Notes under the pieces: model-generated
What the model was told of the DNA's origin: nothing
Seen by the model: the letters and a program-made list of their open reading frames with translations, nothing else
The model's database searches: none
Program-made: the position numbers and the translations under genes
Shown here: in pieces, positions 1-9,000 of the stretch
Numbering within the stretch: position 1 is the stretch's first letter
How the letters are laid out: each line of letters begins with the position of its first letter
Origin: Arsenicibacter rosenii
GTDB lineage: Bacteria; Bacteroidota; Bacteroidia; Cytophagales; Spirosomataceae
Assembly: GCF_001870735.1 (NCBI RefSeq)
Contig: NZ_MORL01000030.1
Span: 1-64,000 of the forward strand
DNA length: 64,000 nucleotides
Direction of reading: 5' to 3'

Positions 1-1131
1 CATCTGGGCAGCAAAGGGCACTGGCTGATCCGGTCGGCGGCCGACTCGGGCCATGTAGTGATGCAGGACATCAATCGCGGGCGTGTCGGCATCGGCACGG
101 CTTTTCCGAACTCGACGCTGTCGATTGTAGGGCGTCAGGCAACGAATGATGCTACCAACACCGTCGATATTTCGAATACGGCCGTTGGCCCCAACGTGAG
201 TTTTATCCATTACGGCCGTTACGGCGACTGGTATATCCGGTCGGCGGCGAGTGCCGGTACGGTGGCGATACAGGATATGACCGGAGCCCGGACCGGCATC
301 GGCAACGGGTTTCCCGGCTCAACGCTGAGTGTGCGGGGGCGACAAACGGGCACAGAAAGTAATACGGCCGATTTCTGGCACCCGGGGCTGGGGCCTAACC
401 TGAGTTATATTCATTACGGCCTCAAAGGGGATTGGTTTATCCGGTCGGCAGCCAACGACGGGAAGATCGTGATTCAGGATGTTGGCGGAACGGGGCTGGT
501 AGGCCTTGGCACGGCTTCTCCGATTGCTAAACTACACCTTTCGACCACCGGCGAAAATGCCATGCGCGTAGACGGAATCAACCCATACATCGTCTTCCGG
601 AACGTAAACGATGCGGCCCGCACCGATAACGGCCATGAGCTGGGCTTTATCCGGACCTGGACCACCAACCCGTTTAACCCCGCCGGGTATTACGGCTTTG
701 AGATCGGTGTGCCGCCTGCCGCCTCGGCTCAACCAGCCAAACACCTGATGTTCTCAACGTCCTATAACCTCCGGATGGTGATTCTGGACAACGGCAACGT
801 CGGTATCGGTACCAATATTCCGACCACGAAGCTGGCGGTCAACGGGACAATCCGCGCCAAAGAAGTGATTGTTGATACCGACTGGGCCGATTTTGTATTT
901 GCCCGCCGTTACCGGCTCCGGCCGCTGCCGGAGGTAGAGCAGTTTATCCGGACACACCGCCATTTGCCGGATATTCCGTCGGCCACCACGATTTCCGGTA
1001 ATGGGGTCGCTCTGGCCGACGTAACGACAAAAATGATGCAGAAAATCGAAGAACTGACCCTGTATGTCATTCGGCAGGATAAGCAAATCCGGGCCTTACA
1101 GCGTCGTTTAGCTACGCCAAAACGCCGTTGA
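1..1131 (+). CDS. Tail-fibre-like repeat surface protein, 5' truncated by the window edge
   Basis: The reading frame is open from base 1 and the first codons (HLGSKGHWLIRSAA) match later repeat units, so the gene starts outside the window; the in-frame ATG at 58 lies inside a repeat and is unlikely to be the start. At least three units of about 85 residues are visible, each with an xHYGxxGDWxIRSAA segment, a VxIQD strand, a GIGxxFPxSTLSVxGRQ segment and a PNLSYIHYG turn. The C-terminal 100 residues carry a module common in secreted Bacteroidota proteins: VNGTIRAKEV, WADFVF, EVEQFI, HLPDIPSA, then a coiled coil beginning KIEELTLYVIRQ. That tail resembles trimerising ends of phage tail fibres. 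Likely an exported, trimeric cell-surface fibre; ligand unknown. The next gene starts 1 base after the stop, so the two are probably co-transcribed. Confidence 0.75.
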   Translation, partial: HLGSKGHWLIRSAADSGHVVMQDINRGRVGIGTAFPNSTLSIVGRQATNDATNTVDISNTAVGPNVSFIHYGRYGDWYIRSAASAGTVAIQDMTGARTGIGNGFPGSTLSVRGRQTGTESNTADFWHPGLGPNLSYIHYGLKGDWFIRSAANDGKIVIQDVGGTGLVGLGTASPIAKLHLSTTGENAMRVDGINPYIVFRNVNDAARTDNGHELGFIRTWTTNPFNPAGYYGFEIGVPPAASAQPAKHLMFSTSYNLRMVILDNGNVGIGTNIPTTKLAVNGTIRAKEVIVDTDWADFVFARRYRLRPLPEVEQFIRTHRHLPDIPSATTISGNGVALADVTTKMMQKIEELTLYVIRQDKQIRALQRRLATPKRR

Positions 1132-1132
1132 T

Positions 1133-2341
1133 ATGAAAACGATATGGATCCTTCTATGGCTGAGTAGTGCGTTAACGTCGTTTGCTCAGGTCGTTACCCC
1201 GCCGAATGTAACGGAGCCTGTGCAGCGGTTCGGGCAGTTGAGTAAGCCGGAGCAGGGGGGCGGACCGGTTCCCGGATGTGGTACGCGTCCGAAAAAGCCG
1301 CTGACCCCGATTCCGCCGGACCGGCAGGCGCGGATTGCCCAAAAAAGCGGTGCGCTCCCGTATTGCGTCAAAGTGGTACTGACTGTTTTTGCCGATAACG
1401 ACGGCTCCAGCCGAGCGTCGACCGATGCCGATCAGCTGCGGCAGTTCAACGCGATGGTTAATTTCTACCGGCCACACAACATCTGCTTTGTGTTGATGGG
1501 CATCCGGCAGATCAACAACAGTGACCTGAACATTCAGGACAGTTCGGAAGAAGATGAGTTAACACCGTTTCTGCTGGCGAATGTCTTCAATATCTTTACC
1601 CATAAGGAGGTCTATACCGATGGTAAGCGCATTGGCGGGACCGCTTATGACATTCCGAATACGGGAGCGTATGTGAGTCTTGATCAGGGAAATGTCTCGA
1701 ATGCCAGCGATAACAGCACCATGGCCCATGAAGTAGGCCATGCATTCGGGTTGCTGCATACGTTTGAGCGGCATCCGTGGGACCCGCTGCACGGTACCGA
1801 AAGTGTTGAACGAAACCCCGATGCCGATTGCTGGGATTGTGATGTCGACGGGGATTACGTCTGCGATACCCCCGCCGATCCGGATCAGGATGAGGACGAT
1901 GTACGCTACCTCAGAAACAACACTACTATTCCGGCAGACGGTTGCCGGTACATGGGTAACCGGCGTGACGAATGCGATGTCCCTTATGTCCCTCAGACCT
2001 ATAACATCATGAGCTACGGCCGGCCTGATTGCATCTCCCTGTTCACCAATGGGCAAGGCGCCCGGATGCGCTACTACCTGGCAGAAGAGACCGACTTTGC
2101 ACCGGTGCTGGCACCGGAAGCCTTGTATATGCCGCTCTTTTTTTCGCAGACCTATGCGAGCGGATCGTTTGTCGGCGTTTCCCGCGATGTGTATACTCTC
2201 GGCGAGTATTATCCGTTGCGGGTACAGCAGACGGCAACCTTTACGGTGTACTCAAAACGGATTGTGGTTAAGCCCGGCACGCGGTTTTCGCCCGGCAGCG
2301 GCGGACGGGTCCAGCTGACAGGTAATCCGAACTGCCCGTAA
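1133..2341 (+). CDS. Secreted M43-type (pappalysin/cytophagalysin-like) zinc metalloprotease
   Basis: A 402-residue protein with a clear signal peptide (MKTIWILLWLSSALTSFAQ). The zinc site HEVGHAFGLLH is at residues 199-209, giving ligands His199, His203 and His209 and catalytic Glu200; a Met-turn NIMSYG follows around residue 293. This extended HExxHxxGxxH plus SYG-type Met-turn is the metzincin pattern of peptidase family M43, which in Bacteroidota includes secreted cytophagalysins. A Cys- and Asp-rich stretch between the two motifs (residues about 225-285) looks like a disulphide and calcium-binding insertion. Expected to cleave extracellular protein. It follows the fibre-like protein with a 1-base gap, so the two probably form an operon. 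No T9SS C-terminal domain was recognised. Confidence 0.82.
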   Translation: MKTIWILLWLSSALTSFAQVVTPPNVTEPVQRFGQLSKPEQGGGPVPGCGTRPKKPLTPIPPDRQARIAQKSGALPYCVKVVLTVFADNDGSSRASTDADQLRQFNAMVNFYRPHNICFVLMGIRQINNSDLNIQDSSEEDELTPFLLANVFNIFTHKEVYTDGKRIGGTAYDIPNTGAYVSLDQGNVSNASDNSTMAHEVGHAFGLLHTFERHPWDPLHGTESVERNPDADCWDCDVDGDYVCDTPADPDQDEDDVRYLRNNTTIPADGCRYMGNRRDECDVPYVPQTYNIMSYGRPDCISLFTNGQGARMRYYLAEETDFAPVLAPEALYMPLFFSQTYASGSFVGVSRDVYTLGEYYPLRVQQTATFTVYSKRIVVKPGTRFSPGSGGRVQLTGNPNCP

Positions 2342-2482
2342 AAGTAAGTTTTCGATTAAATAAAACAGGTAACAATACGCATACCCTATACCGGACTTCT
2401 ACGCTAAAACCTACGTCTGAATGTATCGATTTTTGTAGTAAAAGTAAATTGATTTACAGGTGTTTAACGGATAGTCATGTGT

Positions 2483-3418
2483 ATGAAAGCTATTGTTTTG
2501 TGTGTGCTGGCAGTAATCATTTTCAGCTGTAAGAAAAGCGGCGATGAGGCAGGGGTAACGGCAGCGAAGAAGCCGGATGATGTGGTGTTGACGCTGAAAT
2601 CGCTGAATGTGCCGATCAGTACGTTTGATATCGGTAATTACAGTTTTCAGTCGGTCATGGTAGGTAACGATATTTACTATGCCAGCTACTCGAATACCGC
2701 AAAGACCCAGTTTTTGGTCCGGTATAATGTAAACAGCAATTCGTTTTCGTCGGCACTGGCCAAATCGGCCAATGTTTGCGCGTGTGGCTACATGAACCGC
2801 CTGTTGTCCGATGGCACCAATGTTTACTACATCGCCAACGATGCCACGAAGTATGTCGCTTCGTCGAATACCTGGCAGACCCTGACCTATCCATCCACGG
2901 CCAAAGATAATGCAGGTGAAGCCGGTTCGGTTTACTATAACGGGAACCTGTATTTTGTCGGTGGCCGTACGGCTTCGACCATGTTTAAGTACTATAATAT
3001 CAGTCAGGACAAGTGGTTTACGGTGCCTAACTATCTGTATCCGACAAGCCGCAGCGAGCTGGCGGTATACAAGGACCGGATCTATGTATTGGGCGGCGAC
3101 GGGGCTAAACGCAAGTTCGCCTGGTTCTCGGTAGGCAGCAACAGCTGGACGGCACTGCCGGATACGCCGTTCGACGTGTCGGCTTCTTACGAAGGGGTGT
3201 ATTCGGCGGTGTTAAACAACTATCTGTTCCTGCTACAGTCGAAAAATGTGTATGTCTACGATCTGGTAAACGATGTCTGGGCCGCTGCGCCAATCACACT
3301 GAGTGAAGCGCCTGCCTACGCCAATCTGTTTTCAAACGGGCAGAAGCTGTACCTGTCCGGTAAAAACAGTGCCAATATTCCGGTAGCGTATGAGCTGACG
3401 ATGTCGTTTAAACCCTGA
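2483..3418 (+). CDS. Kelch-like beta-propeller lipoprotein
   Basis: The N-terminus MKAIVLCVLAVIIFSC has a lipobox (IFSC, Cys16), so this should be a lipoprotein. An ATG two codons upstream (2477) is an alternative start. The body holds repeats of about 50 residues typical of kelch-type propellers, for example GSVYYNGNLYFVGGRT and ELAVYKDRIYVLGGDG, with the hydrophobic-GG pattern and conserved Tyr/Trp (NTWQTL, NSWTALP, NDVWAAAP). Such propellers bind proteins or glycans; no catalytic residues are evident and the partner is unknown. It stands alone between 135-base and 101-base gaps, with lipA downstream on the same strand. Confidence 0.7.
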   Translation: MKAIVLCVLAVIIFSCKKSGDEAGVTAAKKPDDVVLTLKSLNVPISTFDIGNYSFQSVMVGNDIYYASYSNTAKTQFLVRYNVNSNSFSSALAKSANVCACGYMNRLLSDGTNVYYIANDATKYVASSNTWQTLTYPSTAKDNAGEAGSVYYNGNLYFVGGRTASTMFKYYNISQDKWFTVPNYLYPTSRSELAVYKDRIYVLGGDGAKRKFAWFSVGSNSWTALPDTPFDVSASYEGVYSAVLNNYLFLLQSKNVYVYDLVNDVWAAAPITLSEAPAYANLFSNGQKLYLSGKNSANIPVAYELTMSFKP

Positions 3419-3519
3419 ACCGGCAATCGAGAAAACTGACCGGTTTTGCTGATTAACTGGCAATCGTTTCCGAACTTTACGGGCAGAAAATTCCTTTTGA
3501 GAGAAAGACTGAGGTTGCT

Positions 3520-4398
3520 ATGATCGAACTACCTGTCATCCCCTCCACCGAACAACGGAAAAAACGCCCTGACTGGCTGCGCGTTAAGCTGCCAATCGGC
3601 CCTGAATATGCTAAAGTACGTAAGCTGGTCGACACGTATAAGCTGCACACCATCTGCGAAAGCGGCAATTGCCCGAACATGGGCGAATGCTGGGGTGCCG
3701 GTACGGCCACGTTTATGATTCTGGGTAACGTCTGTACCCGCAGCTGCACCTTCTGTGCCGTAGCGACCGGCCGCCCGAACGAATACGATACCGACGAGCC
3801 GCGCCGTGTGGCCGAAGCCATTGTGCTCATGAAGGTCAAACACGCGGTGATTACCTCCGTAAACCGCGATGAACTGAAAGACCGTGGTGCCGAAATCTGG
3901 TACCAGACCGTGCGCGCCGTAAAAGAGGCCTCCCCCGAAACGACCATTGAAACGCTGATTCCGGATGTGAAAAACAACTGGGATGCGCTGATCCGGATGA
4001 TCGAGGGCGGCCAGGAAGTGGTATCGCATAACATGGAAACCGTCGAACGCCTGTATCGCCGGGTACGGCCACAGGCTAAATATGACCGAAGCCTGGAGCA
4101 GATCCGCCGGACAAAAGAGTATGGGCAGCGCACCAAGTCGGGCATCATGCTGGGGCTGGGCGAGACCAAAGAAGAAGTAGTCAAAGCGATGGACGATCTG
4201 GTCGTCAATGGGCTGGATATCCTCACGCTGGGTCAGTACCTGCAGCCGACGAAGATGCACCATGAAGTGATTGAGTGGATTCATCCCGATACGTTTGCCA
4301 TGTATCAGGAAGAAGGCCTGAAGCGCGGTCTGAAATACGTGGAGTCAGGGCCACTGGTGCGGTCGAGCTATCACGCTGAACGACACGTTCATGTCTAA
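3520..4398 (+). CDS. lipA: Lipoyl synthase
   Basis: Radical-SAM enzyme that inserts two sulphurs into octanoyl-lysine of lipoyl domains (pyruvate and 2-oxoglutarate dehydrogenases, glycine cleavage H protein). Both iron-sulphur sites are intact: the auxiliary cluster Cys46, Cys51, Cys57 in [13 protein letters not shown], and the SAM cluster CxxxCxxC at Cys72, Cys76, Cys79 in CTRSCTFC. The C-terminal RSSY motif that donates a serine ligand to the auxiliary cluster is present ([10 protein letters not shown]). Length 292 residues is normal for the family. It lies 64 bases upstream of crtY with an inverted repeat array between them. Cytoplasmic. Confidence 0.97.
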   Translation: MIELPVIPSTEQRKKRPDWLRVKLPIGPEYAKVRKLVDTYKLHTICESGNCPNMGECWGAGTATFMILGNVCTRSCTFCAVATGRPNEYDTDEPRRVAEAIVLMKVKHAVITSVNRDELKDRGAEIWYQTVRAVKEASPETTIETLIPDVKNNWDALIRMIEGGQEVVSHNMETVERLYRRVRPQAKYDRSLEQIRRTKEYGQRTKSGIMLGLGETKEEVVKAMDDLVVNGLDILTLGQYLQPTKMHHEVIEWIHPDTFAMYQEEGLKRGLKYVESGPLVRSSYHAERHVHV

Positions 4399-4403
4399 AC
4401 AGA

Positions 4404-4461
4404 AATGAGTGGTTTGTGGTTAGTGAAGTAATCAAGAGCCACCAACCACAGACTACTCATT
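4404..4461. repeat. Inverted array of degenerate 7-bp units between lipA and crtY
   Basis: Arms at 4404-4425 and 4440-4461 are reverse complements with about 3 mismatches in 22. Each arm divides into 7-base units (AATGAGT, GGTTTGT, GGTTAGT; then CACCAAC, CACAGAC, TACTCAT). It begins 5 bases after the lipA stop and ends one base before the crtY ATG. It could form a hairpin; it has no T-run and does not look like a normal terminator. Same style as arrays at 25978 and 41454. Confidence 0.6.
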
Positions 4462-4462
4462 C

Positions 4463-5614
4463 ATGAAAAAATACGACTTCATCATTGCCGGTGGCGGCAT
4501 GGCGGGTCTGAGTCTGGCATATCACCTGAGTCAATCCCCCCTCCGCGACCGGTCAATACTGATACTGGATAAAGAAGACAAAAAACAGAACGACCGTACC
4601 TGGTGCTTTTGGGAGGAAGGTGAGGGGCCGTTCGAATCTATTCTATTCCGGAAATGGCAAACGGTCGAATTCCACGGAACCGGTTTTGCCGGCCCGCTTG
4701 ACCTGGGCAATTATCAGTACAAAATGCTGCGCGGGATCGACTTCTACGATCATGTCCGGAGTCACCTTGCGCAATTTCCCAACATTGAATTTCGTCAGGC
4801 TACCATCAATCGGGTCAAGGAAACCCCGCAGGGAGGGTTCGTCATTGCCAATGATGAGCCCTACATGGCTACCTATGTTTTCGACAGCACCTTCCCGCTG
4901 GATCTGAAAGACCCCGACCGCCATAATCTGCTGCAACATTTCAAAGGCTGGGTGATTACCACCCAAAAGCCCTGTTTTGATACAGGCCGTCCGCGCATGA
5001 TGGATTTCCGGACCGATCAGCGGGGCGACTGCCGGTTTGTCTATGTGCTGCCCTTTAATGAAACAACGGCCCTGGTTGAGTATACGATCTTCAACGAACG
5101 CCTGCTGCCCGAGGCAGATTACGAGCAGGCGTTAAAGCAATACATCGCCAATTTTCTGGACACAGGCAGCTATCAGATCAGCGAGACCGAGTATGGCGTT
5201 ATTCCGATGTCGGATGTACCGACCAAAGAGCGGCCTTCGAAACACATTGTCCGGATCGGGACCGCAGGCGGGCATACCAAACCGTCGACCGGCTATACGT
5301 TTCAGCGCACCCAGCGCGCCATGCAGGCCATCGTCCGGAGTCTGGTTACCCGGGGGAAACCCCGCCGACGGCCTTCATGGCTACGCAAACGGTTTAAGTT
5401 GTATGATAGTATTCTGCTCAATGTCCTCGAACAAAACCGCTACCCCGCCGACGACATGTTTACCCGCCTGTATGAGGACAATCCGCCGACAAAGATTTTT
5501 AAATTTCTTGACGAGGACACGTCGTTAGGTGAAGAATTCCGCATTATCAATTCAATGCCGAAAAAGCCGTTCACCATCGCACTCTTACATGTACTGTGGC
5601 GCCGGGCGTTTTAG
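4463..5614 (+). CDS. crtY: Lycopene beta-cyclase
   Basis: A 383-residue flavoprotein that cyclises the psi ends of lycopene into beta-ionone rings. The N-terminus has the dinucleotide-binding signature DFIIAGGGMAGLSLAY (about residues 5-20), followed by the family-typical acidic strand LILDKEDKKQNDRTWCFWE; the FPLDL and GTAGGHTKPSTGYTF segments (about residues 150 and 268-282) are conserved in CrtY/CrtL cyclases. Carotenoid synthesis fits the CruF-like gene at 58963. No other carotenoid genes (crtB, crtI) flank it here. Product probably beta- or gamma-carotene, or a monocyclic carotenoid if CruF hydrates the other end. Confidence 0.92.
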   Translation: MKKYDFIIAGGGMAGLSLAYHLSQSPLRDRSILILDKEDKKQNDRTWCFWEEGEGPFESILFRKWQTVEFHGTGFAGPLDLGNYQYKMLRGIDFYDHVRSHLAQFPNIEFRQATINRVKETPQGGFVIANDEPYMATYVFDSTFPLDLKDPDRHNLLQHFKGWVITTQKPCFDTGRPRMMDFRTDQRGDCRFVYVLPFNETTALVEYTIFNERLLPEADYEQALKQYIANFLDTGSYQISETEYGVIPMSDVPTKERPSKHIVRIGTAGGHTKPSTGYTFQRTQRAMQAIVRSLVTRGKPRRRPSWLRKRFKLYDSILLNVLEQNRYPADDMFTRLYEDNPPTKIFKFLDEDTSLGEEFRIINSMPKKPFTIALLHVLWRRAF

Positions 5615-6065
5615 TCACCGACGCCTGAAGCCGGCTATCGGGCTTCCTCCGTCTTAGGCTGTGTTAACTTAATCAGTTGGCTGTCGATCCAGCGGGCAAC
5701 CCGCGTAATGGCGTATGGAACAGGAATCATATCGGTAACATGAATTTAAACATAAACTGATGTGCAAATAACGTCAGGAGGCATGCTATTATTCTGCCAA
5801 TCGATACCCCGATTCTGCCAAAATGCTTTTTAAAGCCATTTTTTTTTAGATTTCCTGCTGATTAGTTAAAGAAAGTTGGCGTGTGGTTACGAATCGGGGA
5901 TGGATTGTTTGGTCGACAGGCAGGCCTTACATTCTTTACGTTATTTACTGATACATATACTAAAGTGAAGACATGAGAATGGATAGTTAGATTTAAGTAG
6001 CTTTTTCGGTTTACAGTTGTTTATTTAGATGCTGATTTGTACTGAACAACTACTGAATTTGCCGG
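5615..6065. other. 451-base intergenic region with no clear gene
   Basis: It holds an insertion-sequence-like repeat relic (5791-5834) and a 31-codon minus-strand reading frame (5635-5730, beginning MIPVPYAITRVARWID) that may be a gene fragment. The last 200 bases are AT-rich and should contain the promoter of the large sensor gene at 6066, but I could not place a convincing TTTG/TAnnTTTG pair. Confidence 0.5.
5791..5834. repeat. Solo copy of an IS-like terminal repeat
   Basis: Contains two half-units around ATCGATACCCCGATTCTGCC, followed by CAAAATGCTTTTTAAAG. The same layout, in the same orientation and also followed by an AT-rich tail with TTTTAAAG, occurs as four tandem units at 14977-15059. 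Multiple short terminal repeats of this kind are typical of IS21-family ends. No transposase lies nearby, so this would be a relic or solo end. Confidence 0.4.
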
Positions 6066-9000
6066 ATGCGGGTTTTGCTGATTGTGTTAGGCGTATTGTA
6101 TACCTGGTTGGGTTATGCTCAGCCAGCAAATACGAATAGCCCTTACCGGGTGACTGTCCGGCACATCGGAGTCGATCAGGGATTGCCAAACCGTACAGTG
6201 TTACACATCGGTCAGGACGGTGACGGCTTTATATGGATCGGTACAATTGAAGATGTCTATCGGTTCGACGGGCGGCGATTGATTCCGCTACCCGCTTTAG
6301 ATTCTTCGGCCAGAAACGTGAAGACGATCAACCTGGTCATGACAGATGATTTCGGAAATCTCTGGTTAAATGGCGGTGGTACTGAAGACGGGCGTAACCA
6401 GTACGTTATGTTAAAAGGCCATAAGAAGCCGGAGGTTATTCAGGAGGCCTTCAAAGGCACCCCTTTTACAAAGAGCCGGGTGAATATTTTTGCTGCTTCT
6501 CCCCACAACCGAATCCGGTTTTTCCGCACAAAAGATGGTACGATCTGGTATCAGAAAAAGCCCGGCACATTCAAAGCGGTATTCAGCCATCCTTATCTGC
6601 GTAATAATTTCAAAAATGGTTTATGCGAAACGACACGGAAAACCCTGCTCATCGCTCTGCCGTCGGCACCCGGGCAGCCATCAGGAACCATAACAGAAGT
6701 AGATACGAATGGCCGTATTCTTCATCAGCAGTTTATGCCGCAGTTGCTGAATCCGATTTATCAGGAGCCCGACGGAACCATTTACTGCAATAAATTTATC
6801 GATTATGCGCAGGCCGCCCTGATGCCTGAGGGTGCTGCTGATGTTGTCTTATACCGGTTGAGGCCATCCGGAGCGCTTGAAAACGTATTTATTCCCTTCA
6901 TCCGGGATCATAAAGACCCCGTTTTTAATACGCTGGCCAACGTCAATTCAAGTTATGATGCGTTTCACGGGCTCTTCTGGCTCTGCGGGCCTAATAAGCT
7001 CATTGCCTGGCATCCGCAGCATGGTGTTGTATTTGATATCCGCCAGACAAACTTTCCGTCAGCAAACATCGGTGAATACCGGAATGTGTTTGTTGACCGT
7101 ACGGGGGCGGTCTGGGTATCAACGCTGAACGGTGTGGTGGTACTGACACTGGAAGAAAACCATTTCCGCCGTTTTCTCTACCTGGATGAACCGAATAAGA
7201 CCGGCGAAAAACTGGCTATCCGGGGCATGGTTCAGAACGGCCGGGACTTGTGGGTGAATGCCAGTAAGCCCTATATCGTTGATCTGAAAACAGGCACCGG
7301 CCGGCTGGCCCTGAAGCTGACGGATCCGAAGCTCATGTATACGCTGAACCTGTATCCGGCCATCCGCGATCCTAAAGGAAACATCTGGGCGTCGGCGGGC
7401 GATATCATCAAGGTGAATCCGGCGACGTATGCTTTCGAAACAGGAACGCTACAGATAGACAACAGTACGGTTTCTTTATGGCATGACGGCAAAAAACGGA
7501 TATGGGTAGGGCACATCCATGGCATATCCGTCTTTGATACTGATACCAGGCAAGACCGGCTTTTTACGGGCTGTAATCAGTTTAAAAACCTCGCCGAAAG
7601 TCAGATCAACGGCTTTTTCCCGGACAAACGTTCAGGGAAACTTTGGCTGGCTACCACCTCCGGACTCTATCTGCTGGATACCCTGAAAGGTGTTGAAGCA
7701 CGATACAGTGTTGCCGGGACGGGAAACCGTCATCTGCCATTCGATAACATTACGTTTTTGTATCCGGATCCGGATCAGCCTGATACATACTGGCTGGCAA
7801 CCCGTGGGGGCGGTCTGCTGAGGTGGCATAAACGCACCGGACAATACCGGCAGTTTACCGATAAGCAAGGGTTATCAGATAATACCCTGTATGCTATTTA
7901 CGAAGACCGTTTCCAGCGATTGTGGCTCCCGAGTAACCGGGGCCTGATGAGCTTTCACCGGAAAACCCACCAGGTGCAGATTTACCATAAGGCCGACGGA
8001 ATTACCGATGAGGAATTTAACCTGCTGGCACACCTGCGTGGTGACGACGGGCAGTTATTTTTCGGTGGCCTCAACGGGGTGACTGCCTTTTATCCGGATC
8101 GTATCCGGCCGCAAAAACCGCAGCTGGTACCGTTACTGGTCACTCAATACCAGAAACTGGATACCGAAACCGGTGCCATGGCCGATCGTTTTGCCGATTA
8201 TGAAGCTGATAAGGCCATTCACCTGTCTGCGTCTGACCGGTTGTTCACCCTGTCATTCTCTCTGCTTGATTTCCGTGAGCAGGGCACCAACCGGCTTTGG
8301 TACCGGATTGATGGCTGGCAGGATAACTGGGTGATGCAGGAGCAGCTTGATTTGCGGATCAATGGGCTACCGGCCGGTGATTACACGCTTCAGGTACGGG
8401 CTCAGGCGGGTAACGGTATGTGGGCGTCGGGCATAGTCAGTATTCCGGTCTCAGTAGATAAACCGGTCTATTTACGGACCTGGTTTTTATTGCTGAGCCT
8501 GCTGCTGCTCATGGGGGCCGGGCAGGCTCTTTTCCGGTGGCGGAACCGCCAGCTGGTGACCGAGAAAATCCGGCTGGAGCAGGAAGTCGCCCGCCGCACG
8601 GCCCGGATTGAACGCGATAAGGCAATTATCGAGCACGACAAAACGATTATTGAAAAACAGGCCGCCGATCTGCGGGCTAACGATACCCTTAAATCCCGTT
8701 TCTTTGCGAATGTATCGCATGAGTTCCGGACGCCATTGACACTGCTGTTGGGACCGATTCAGTTTTTGTCCCGTCAGGTCAGTGAGGCTAATGCACGCCA
8801 GCTGTTGCAGACGATGGAGCGCAATACCCGGCAGTTGCTGACACTGGTCAACGACCTGCTCGACTTAAGCCGTCTGGATGCAGGGGAGCTCGTATTAAAC
8901 GAAAAGCCGGGTGATTTGTCGCTGGGTATTACGCAGGTTGCTGCCGATTTCAGGCCTGCTGCATCCTATGCAGGGATTGACCTGCAGATAGCCGGGACCG

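Noticed and set aside
1-1131. Prophage tail fibre
   Set aside because: The C-terminal WADFVF...KIEELTLY module is widespread in ordinary secreted Bacteroidota proteins, and the neighbour is a secreted protease rather than phage genes.
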